Shown one piece after another: positions 24,216 through 32,304 of a DNA stretch of 64,000 nt. The stretch comes from Pseudoscleropodium purum (lineage: Eukaryota > Streptophyta > Bryopsida > Hypnales > Brachytheciaceae): NCBI GenBank assembly GCA_963969395.1, contig OZ017801.1, positions 4,652,501-4,716,500 of the forward strand. The letters are read 5' to 3'. Every line of letters starts with the position of its first letter. The first letter of the stretch is position 1. The translations under genes were made by a program, and so were the position numbers. A model generated the notes under the pieces. It was not told the DNA's origin and ran no database searches. It saw only the letters and a program-made list of their open reading frames with translations.

Positions 24216-24852
24216 TGTCACGGACGTGCCATACCGGGCCTTATCCAGTAATTTCGTCCCTAATAGAGTCTCCACCGCCTTTGCAACAAAGATGCCTCTT
24301 AAGAACCTTCTCAAAAGCGGTGGCCTAGTGTACAAGTTGTTTTCAATGATTCTAGTAGATTCCAATAGTCTTCATTAATTTCTATTTGTTTCCGGAAGCT
24401 TCCATAAGTTTCCGGAAGGTTCTACTTAGTTCTACTAGTTTTCGGAAGCTTCCACAAGCTTCCGGAAGGTTCCATTTGGTTCCACTAATTTCCGAAAGCT
24501 TCTACAAGCTTCTAGAAGGTTCTACTAGATCCTCTTAGTTTCCGGAAGCTTCCACAAGCTTCCGGAAAGACCTACGGATAATTCCAAAGGTTTCTAAGGC
24601 CTTATTCCGGAAGGTTCCTTAGTCTAGTATAAATAGAGAGTCGAGGGCCATTGTCCCTCACTCTCTTCAACACCAGTTGTATCCAGTTATTCTTTGACTT
24701 CATGTTATCAATACATCTTCTAGTTTTCTCATCTTGAAGCACGTTCTGAGTCATGTGTGAGGAATCCCCTCACTTCTAACTTGTTTTGTCTTTGTTTGAG
24801 GTATCCCCTCAAATCTGATCTTGGTTCCGTCCAAGAGTTGCCGTCCACAACA
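24216..24852 (+). repeat. 5' LTR of the chromovirus
   Basis: It starts TGTCACGGACG and I end it at the CA of GTCCACAACA (637 bp). It differs from the 3' LTR at four sites, where this copy has G, G, G, C and the other A, A, A, T. Similarity between the two copies continues about nine bases past the CA (TTGAAGA), so the true 3' boundary may lie a little further on. The LTR holds an HSE-like array, a TATA box and two small hairpins. Confidence 0.88.
24390..24635 (+). promoter_or_regulatory. HSE-like decamer array and TATA box in the 5' LTR
   Basis: From 24390 to about 24570 the sequence advances in 10-bp steps, almost every step opening with TTC. Full TTCnnGAAnnTTC triads start at 24390, 24410, 24460, 24510, 24540 and 24605, with near matches at 24440 and 24490. 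TATAAATA follows at 24628-24635. Alternating GAA/TTC pentamers are the binding site of heat shock factors. Heat-driven transcription is an inference. Confidence 0.75.
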
Positions 24853-24886
24853 GATTGAAGAGAGTCTATCTTTCTCTAGTTCTTTT

Positions 24887-24897
24887 TGATATCAGAG
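24887..24897 (+). other. Primer-binding-site-like sequence (tRNA-iMet type)
   Basis: TGATATCAGAG resembles TGGTATCAGAG, complementary to the 3' end of initiator tRNA-Met and the usual primer site of plant gypsy elements, with one mismatch. It lies 34 bp past my LTR end, which is unusually far and hints that the LTR boundary is later than drawn. Confidence 0.5.
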
Positions 24898-25250
24898 TCT
24901 ACTCTTGCAAGATAGAGCGTGGATTACCCCTCTTCTTCAAAGAGTTGTGACGCCTTAGAGGTTGTGGATTACCCACTTCTAAGCTGATATTTTCCTTTTA
25001 GCCAGTCTTCATAAGAGTTAGTACATGGACTTGAATCGTCTTCCTATTTCCACAACTCCAATTACTTTAGAAATACGTTTTCTATTTAGGTCAAAGGCTG
25101 AACTAAGAGATATCATCATTCGAGAGCGAGGCGAAGAATTCTACTTGAATTTTTTGAGATCTTCACTTTCTGTAGTCATCCCAAAAGTACACGACGCAAG
25201 GATTTGTTACTTCATCTACTTGTAAGCCTTCAAGAAGTACTTTATCCAAG

Positions 25251-26237
25251 ATGGGTGACGTTCCTGCTATCCAGACGAACGACGTCTTGGCCATGCTGCA
25301 GCAGTTGCAGCAAAAAAACGTCAATCTGCGAAATACTTTGGAACAACTTCAAGTTGCCCACGCTCCAGTCCATATTTCGGCACCAGCGACAAATCCAATT
25401 CTGCCGGCGCCAAAGGAGCCTTAAGTAAGTTTGCTAGACAAGTTCGATGGGAACCGAGTAAAATTTCGAGACTTTGTGAATCAAATTCGGCTTGTTTTCT
25501 GCCTTTAACCCCAAATATATCCAACCGCAGAAATACAAGTTGGGCTCATTGGAACCTTGCTTACCGGAACTGCGTTATCGTGGTTCTCGCCATTGTTGAA
25601 AAAAAATTCTCCACTTTTGGCAAACCTTGATCAATTCTTAGAAGAATTCAATAATACTTTTGGAGAAAATGATCGAGCCTTCATAGTAACAACAAAACTT
25701 CGAACTCTGCAACAACGATCGCGTGCAGCCTCAACATACGCTACAAAATTTCGACAACTCGCTTGCGACGAAGAGTGGAGCGACAACGCTCTCATCAGCG
25801 CGTTTCGATGGGGACTGCGTGACGATGTAAAAAACTTGCTATTGAACTTGCCCAGACCGACCACTCTATCTAAGGTCGTGACTCAAGTAGTTAATTGCGA
25901 TAATCGACTGTTTAAGCGCCGACAAGAGCGCCGATCAACACCTGGATTCTATTGAGCAAAGTATGCAGCTCCAACTCGCCAAACATCTTCAAGTATGTCA
26001 ATGCCAGAGCCCATGCAAATCGACGCCTCAAGAGTCAAGAGATTGACTCAAGAAGAAAAAGATTGACGTCGAAAGGAAGACTTGTGCATGTATTGTGGAG
26101 GAAAGAACCACCGCGCACACAACTGTCCTATGAAGGTTGCAGTTCCAAAGCCACACAAATTTCGATACACCTCAAGCACTTCCGAGCCGAGATGCGAAGA
26201 AATGGACTCGGGAAACGACATCAGCCAGCCACAATAG
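25251..26237 (+). pseudogene. Chromovirus gag, degraded
   Basis: A gag-like frame starts with ATG at 25251 (MGDVPAIQTND) and holds the retrotransposon capsid block around LTGTALSWFSPLL and LDQFLEEFNNTFG. It ends with a CCHC zinc knuckle, CMYCGGKNHRAHNC, at about 26085-26126. Four in-frame stops interrupt it (25422, 25506, 25953, 26064) before a terminal TAG at 26235. The last two internal stops are TGA, as expected from transitions at TGG or CGA codons. The next gene is in the -1 frame, so the ancestor may have used a programmed frameshift or a separate start. Confidence 0.8.
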
Positions 26238-29200
26238 GGACCGTGCGGCTGGCAGATATTGTCAAGTTATCAGGTCCTATCCTATCCTCTGAAGCCTCTC
26301 CATGTTTTGATATTCCACTTAAAATAGATTTTTATCCGCATATCATAAAGGTCAAAGCCCTGCTAGATTCCAGAGCCTTTGCTTGTTTTATTGATAAAGA
26401 CTTTATAGAACAATATAACCTTCCCGTAATTCCTAAAAAATATCATGTTGCAGTAGAAGTTATCGATGGTAGACCTTTGATCTCGGGAGATGTCACACAC
26501 GAGACTAAACCCTTAGACATTAGCCTAAAAGGACATCAAAGCACCGTTGTTTTCAACGTCATCAGTTCCCCTTCTAATCCTCTCATTTTAGGCCTTTCTT
26601 GGCTAGATAGAAATAATCCTGATATGGATTGGAATAAGCGAAAGCTAATGTTCCAAACTACACCTAGATATCCTGTAGTTGCTTCAAAACTTCATTCACA
26701 TCAAGTACAAGGGACCAAGGCTAAAACACCATTGATGGTCGGAGCCCGAGCTTTTATGAGAGTTGCAAAGAAGGGAAATATGTTTGTAGTGTATACAATT
26801 CCGACGCTTCAACCCTTTCAAGGATCAACCGAGTTACCAGCACAATATGAGCAATATCGGGACGTATTTGAGAAGAAGAACGCCGATACGCTTCCTTAAC
26901 ATCGACCGTACGATTGCGGCATCAAACTATAAGAAGGTATGCAACCGCCATTTGGTCCAATCTACGGTCTTTCCCAAAACGAACTTGCTGCGTTGTGAGA
27001 TTACCTAGACGAAAATCTTGCAAAGAATTTTATTCAGCACTCCAAATCACCGGCAGAAGCTCCTATCTTATTTGTGAAGAAAAAAGATGGGTCTCTTCGA
27101 ATGTGCGTGGATTATCGTGGACTGAACAAAGTCACGATCAAGAATTGGTATCCATTACCGCTCATCTCCGGACTTCTCGATCAACTTGGCCAGGCAAAAA
27201 TCTATACCAAGATTGATCTTCGCGGAGCGTACAACTTAGTATGCATCAAGGAAGGTGACGAATGGAAGACTGCGTTCCGAACAAGGTATGGACATTTTGA
27301 ATACAATGTCATGTCATTCGGTCTTACCAATGCACTTGCTATCTTTCAACATTTGATGAACAATATCTTCCGTGAATTCTTGGACGATTTTGTGGTTTGC
27401 TACCTTGATGATATTCTCATCTACTCGAAGAACGAAGAGGACCACAAAAAACACGTTCAATTAGTGTTGGAAAAGCTGCGCAACGCTGGACTATACGCCA
27501 AGCTCGAGAAGTGCGTTTTCCACCAATCCCAAGTCGAGTTCTTGGGCTACATTGTTTCTAGAGAGGATTTGTCCATGGACCCAAAGAAGATCCAGACGGT
27601 GACCGAGTGGAAGAGACCGGCAACCATTCGAGACGTTCAATGTTTCCTGGGATTCGCAAACTTCTATCGAATCTTCATCCTGAACTATTCCAAAATTACT
27701 GCTCCGTTGACTCGATTGACTTGCAAAGACAAGCTTGAGTAGAGTACAGAAGCAGGCCAAGCATTTGAAACTCTAAAGAAGGCATTTACAACAACGCCTA
27801 TCTTAACACATCCTGACTTTCAAAAGTCGTTCTTTCTAGAAACGGATGCTTTTGATTTTGCCCTTGGAGCGGTCCTCTCGCAATCTAGCAAAGACGGACA
27901 CCTCCATCCTGTCACATTCCATTCACGAAAGTTCACTGCCGTGGAGATCAATTACGAAATCCACGACAAGGACCTCTTAACTATTGTTGATTCATTCCAA
28001 GAGTGACGACATTTCCTCAAAGGAGCTCAACATCCGGTTACAGTCTATACCGACCACAAGAACCTCGAGTATTTCATGTCTGCTAAAGTGTTGAATCGAC
28101 GACAAGCCCGTTGGCGTATATCACTTTCGCGCTTCAACTTTGTCATCACCTACCGCCCCAATTCCCAGCAAATTCGGTCTGACGCTCTTTCTCGACGAGC
28201 GTATCTTGCACCCAAAGAGGGAGACACAGCTTACGATCAGCAACGGTCTACTCTAATCAAGCCCGAACAACTCCAGCTCAAGGCTATGCGCGCCACAACT
28301 TCGGTAGATACATCATTTCTCCAAGAAATCTGAGTGAGTTTGCAATCTGATCCTTTGGCCTTGAAACTCAAGAACAATGCTGGTAATTTCAGCCTTGGAG
28401 AAATCCCAAGAATGGACTCTCAAATTCCTGATTCAGAGGTTGTAGATTTGGAATCTCCGAACCAACCTACGTCCAGTCCACAGATCCGTAGATCATATGG
28501 ACGTGAAACACTCCGAAATGATTATGATTCAAGATTCTAGTTCCAAGATGGGTTGCTATATTATCAAGGATTGCTTTATGTCCCTGAAGGCCCATGTCGG
28601 CTCCGAGTGCTCCAATCCCGACACGATTTTCCATCGGCGGGACATTTTGGTTATAACAAGACCATGGAGCTCGTATCTTGGGATTTCTAGTGGCCCCAAA
28701 TGTGGAAGGTCGTTAAAGAATACGTCACGACATGTGACACTTGTTCAAGGTTCAAGATTCCTCGTCATCGGCTATACGGACTACTTCAACCATTGCCAAT
28801 TCCTGAGAAGCCATGGACATCCATATCTATGGACTTCATAGTGGATCTTCTGCCGTTCAAGACCTTTGATTCTATTTTTGTTGTTGTCGACCGGCTCACC
28901 AAGATGGCGCACTTTATTTTGTGTTACAAGACAGTTACCGACGAAGAAACGGCAAAACTCTTTGTAAACAATGTCTACAGAATCCATGGCTTATCCGCCG
29001 ATATTATCTCTGATCGTGGGACGCAATTCACATCCAAATTTTGGCAATCCTTATTCAAAATCCTAGGGGTAGAGATCAAATTGTTTTCAGCATACCATCC
29101 TCAGACTGACAGACAAACCGAGCGCGTCAACCAAGTGTTGGAGCAGTACTTGCGCTGCACCATCAATTACCATCAAGATAATTGGGCGGACTTGTTGCCA

Positions 29201-29854
29201 CTGGCGGAGTTTGCATACAACAATACATTGCAAGGGTCTACCCGATAGACGCCTTTCTTTGCAAATTACGGCCATCATCCAAAGTTTGATCAATTCAATC
29301 TCAACATCTCAGAGAATCCAACTGCTACAGATCTTGCTACCCGACTATCTGATATCCAGAAGCAGATGAAAGAAAAACTTCTTGAAGCCCAGGAGCATCA
29401 GAAAACCAATGTAGATAAGTCTCGCAAGCAACATCCTTTGATTTCTATTGGAGACAAGGTTTGGCTGCTCCGTCGAAATTTAAAGACTCGACAGCCATCT
29501 GACAAACTTGACTACCGCCGCCTAGGGCCGTTTTCAGTCGCCAAACAAATCAACAAGATGGCTTATCGATTGGAGCTACCTCCTTCTATGAAGATTCATC
29601 CCGTATTTCACGTCTCTTTCCTCGAGCCCTACAAAGAATCAACACTACCAGGAAGGATTCAAGAATCTCCGCCTCCAATTGAAATCGAAGGTGAAGAGGA
29701 ATTTGAAATTTCAGAGATTCTTGACTTCCGCATCCATCGACGACGACTTGAATATCTTGTGCATTGGCAAGGCTACAAAGTCAGCGAAAGAACATGGGAG
29801 CCTGCCTCTAATCTCGACAACGCCCCTGAAATGATTCAAGAATTTCATCGGTAG
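26238..29854 (+). pseudogene. Chromovirus pol (PR-RT-RH-IN-chromodomain), degraded
   Basis: One frame carries an aspartic protease (about 26310-26640), reverse transcriptase (about 27030-27740, YLDD at 27401-27412), RNase H (about 27820-28200) and integrase. The integrase has a CDTC zinc motif near 28733, the catalytic Asp in MDFI near 28832, Asp in SDRG and Glu in QTERVNQ. A chromodomain at about 29695-29850 includes YLVHWQGY. Nine in-frame stops were located (26897, 26930, 26996, 27740, 28004, 28331, 28538, 28688, 29246). Catalytic damage is visible as well: the protease DSG is DSR (26366-26374). Several stops sit where families have Trp or Arg, which fits C-to-T/G-to-A decay. The terminal TAG is at 29852. 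Confidence 0.9.
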
Positions 29855-30014
29855 TATCCGCAAAAACCAAGGAGCGTTTGAGTTTAATGTATCTGGACCA
29901 ACACCAATACCAACACCAAGTTCTGCAAGATTTTTCTTGGTGTTGGTGCAGATGTAGAGACTTTGAACTAAAACGGTGGCGGTATCGACGAGGTAACAAT
30001 ATACTAGCTTAGTT

Positions 30015-30320
30015 TTGAGGGGACAGGCCTTCGAATTCACGTCGGCCGAAAAAGTCGATAACATCGTAATCACCACCTCGTCGATGTCTCATGTTGTCAT
30101 TCACACGACCTTATACTTCAGTTTAGCAGCGCTACTATTTCTTACCGTCGTCGGACTTGCCGCCATTCGCCGCCTTTTTGCCGCTAACATTTCGTCTAAC
30201 AGTATTCTGTACACCGAACATTCTTTTCTTTTGTCGCATTCACGTGAAGTCCCATGTGAACATTCTCTTTTCTATTCATGCTATTGGCCCACAGGTGAAC
30301 TCGTGGAACTCGTTCCTTGA
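30015..30320 (+). CDS. Possible 101-residue 3' ORF of the chromovirus with a hydrophobic segment
   Basis: An uninterrupted frame lies between pol and the 3' LTR. It encodes a hydrophobic helix (SLAALLFLTVVGLAAI, about residues 36-51) followed by a hydrophilic tail. It matches nothing I recognise. It is intact while gag and pol are riddled with stops, but at 101 codons this could be chance. It could be a relic of a 3' accessory or captured reading frame; the first codon may not be a genuine start. Confidence 0.2.
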   Translation: MRGQAFEFTSAEKVDNIVITTSSMSHVVIHTTLYFSLAALLFLTVVGLAAIRRLFAANISSNSILYTEHSFLLSHSREVPCEHSLFYSCYWPTGELVELVP

Positions 30321-30331
30321 AGGGGGGGTGA
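30319..30331 (+). other. Polypurine tract
   Basis: GAAGGGGGGGTGA lies immediately before the TG of the 3' LTR, the expected plus-strand priming site. Confidence 0.8.
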
Positions 30332-30968
30332 TGTCACAGACGTGCCATACCGGGCCTTATCCAGTAATTTCGTCCCTAATAGAGTCTCCACCGCCTTTGC
30401 AACAAAGATGCCTCTTAAGAACCTTCTCAAAAGCGGTGGCCTAGTGTACAAGTTGTTTTCAATGATTCTAGTAGATTCCAATAGTCTTCATTAATTTCTA
30501 TTTGTTTCCGGAAGCTTCCATAAGTTTCCGGAAGGTTCTACTTAGTTCTACTAGTTTTCGGAAGCTTCCACAAGCTTCCGGAAGGTTCCATTTGGTTCCA
30601 CTAATTTCCGAAAGCTTCTACAAGCTTCTAGAAGGTTCTACTAGATCCTCTTAGTTTCCGGAAGCTTCCACAAGCTTCCGGAAAAACCTACAGATAATTC
30701 CAAAGGTTTTTAAGGCCTTATTCCGGAAGGTTCCTTAGTCTAGTATAAATAGAGAGTCGAGGGCCATTGTCCCTCACTCTCTTCAACACCAGTTGTATCC
30801 AGTTATTCTTTGACTTCATGTTATCAATACATCTTCTAGTTTTCTCATCTTGAAGCACGTTCTGAGTCATGTGTGAGGAATCCCCTCACTTCTAACTTGT
30901 TTTGTCTTTGTTTGAGGTATCCCCTCAAATCTGATCTTGGTTCCGTCCAAGAGTTGCCGTCCACAACA
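30332..30968 (+). repeat. 3' LTR of the chromovirus
   Basis: It starts TGTCACAGACG and is 637 bp when ended at the same CA as the 5' copy. It shows four differences from the 5' LTR, all C-to-T or G-to-A in this copy, giving about 99.4% identity. The flank after it (GTTTGAAGATG) resembles the internal sequence after the 5' LTR for about nine bases and then diverges. No duplication of the left flank (ACTTT) is seen. Confidence 0.88.
30506..30751 (+). promoter_or_regulatory. HSE-like decamer array and TATA box in the 3' LTR
   Basis: This is the same array as in the 5' LTR, offset by 6116 bp, with TATAAATA at 30744-30751. The TTCnnGAAnnTTC triads are intact. One of the four LTR substitutions lies within the last decamer group (GGAAAAACC) and does not remove a full triad. 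Transcription from here would run toward the 3' end of GPAT9 on its antisense strand. Confidence 0.72.
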
Positions 30969-32304
30969 GTTTGAAGATGATAGTACTTCAAAGTTCTAAG
31001 TCCATACTAATCATCAAAAGTCATTTAATTTTCAAGGTCATTTGTTGTAATGCATTAGTGATGTTTAAATCCCATATCTTTTAAGCTAGCTAGAATTATA
31101 TAACCTATAAAAGTTTTCACATACAAATATTGGATGCACCTTGAAAATGACTTGAAAGACGGTCATTATAAAGTCTTCATGTACATTCTTTGAAAATATA
31201 ATTCAACCTCAATTATACATTTTTTAGGGAAGAATACGATTATGAGAGCAATTGATGTAGTATTATCTAATTCTAACTCCTCCAATTTAGCACAATTGAA
31301 AACAACTTATAAAAATTTTGTCAATCATATTTACATGCAAATGAGCTTTTCACACATTTTCTAATTTTCTAAGTTCAATAAAAAGTCTCCCATATTTAAA
31401 CTCATATTATAATCAAACACATTTGCTAAAATAATTGAGAAATAGTGGCATTAGATGAAATATGTTTTTATTGGAGATTAGAATCAAAGGCTTTACAAAG
31501 AAGACTCTTTGAACAATATGGTGGTTATAAATCATGTGATTCAACAAAGAAGATTGATTTATACTCAACTTTATTAGTTCTATACCAAAGAAAGGGGAAG
31601 AGAAGCTTATACTAACAAAAAGATAAATGAGAGGAAAATTGAGTATGATCTTAATTGAAAACCATGTCAATGCTCTAGGTACAAAGGCAATTGTTGTATG
31701 AGTGTTAATTGATTGAAAAAAATTCTCTTTGATTTAAAAACAAAATTTGAATATTGAAAGACAATAATCAAACCCAATCTTCATGTCTTCAACCAAGTAA
31801 GGACACCCAAGACTAAAAATGTCCAACGATTGACTTGCAAAGAAAATGTAGAAACAAAGATTGCACCTATTCATCCAGGAATCTGATCATTTTTGTGTGC
31901 CTACCCTTCTGAGAAGGCCGCATACTTGCAGGATTGAAAGGCTGTAACACTTCAGGGTTAATTGAAGCACAGGTCTAGAACACCAAGAGAATTCAGAATT
32001 GAAGAAAGAATCACAAACTGCGGCTTGACTTACATATGCAATCTTAGATTACACCTCTTGACGCTGCCAATGATTATGTATTTGCTCTAAAAAACTTGAA
32101 ACCACGATGTCCCAAGCTACAAATTAGAGTGTGTCTACCCCAAGTTGAAGTTGAAGGGGTTACATCCGGTTTCTTCACAACACATACAAAAATATACGAA
32201 CAAGTTTCCAAATTCCATTGCACAACATAAACTTTAACCTGGTATTTCTAGACTCACGGAAGCAGGAATTCTGATAAGAAAGATATTCTCTACATTTTTC
32301 TGTT
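30969..32304. other. Spacer between the chromovirus and GPAT9
   Basis: AT-rich to about 31850, then less so; the final few hundred bases are likely GPAT9 3' UTR. No gene is recognised. Confidence 0.5.

Larger units (their letters stand above)
24216..30968 (+). mobile_element. Ty3/gypsy chromovirus LTR retrotransposon, full length but defective
   Basis: A 6753-bp element: LTR, leader, gag with a zinc knuckle, protease, reverse transcriptase, RNase H, integrase with a C-terminal chromodomain, a 3' non-pol segment, a purine tract and the second LTR. The domain order RT-RNaseH-IN plus the chromodomain defines a Ty3/gypsy chromovirus. The LTRs differ at only four positions that I could find. The RNase H motif [20 protein letters not shown] and the following [10 protein letters not shown] block look closer to fungal/Tcn1-like chromoviruses than to angiosperm Tekay, CRM or Reina types. 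Gag and pol contain about thirteen in-frame stops, so this copy cannot supply its own proteins. No clear target-site duplication was found. Confidence 0.93.

Noticed and set aside
24390..24570. CRISPR-like regularly spaced repeats
   Set aside because: The 10-bp periodicity is too short and has no spacers; it is eukaryotic LTR promoter sequence.
25025..25225. A separate 66-codon gene before gag
   Set aside because: It lies in the retrotransposon leader, in a different frame from gag, with no recognised motif.
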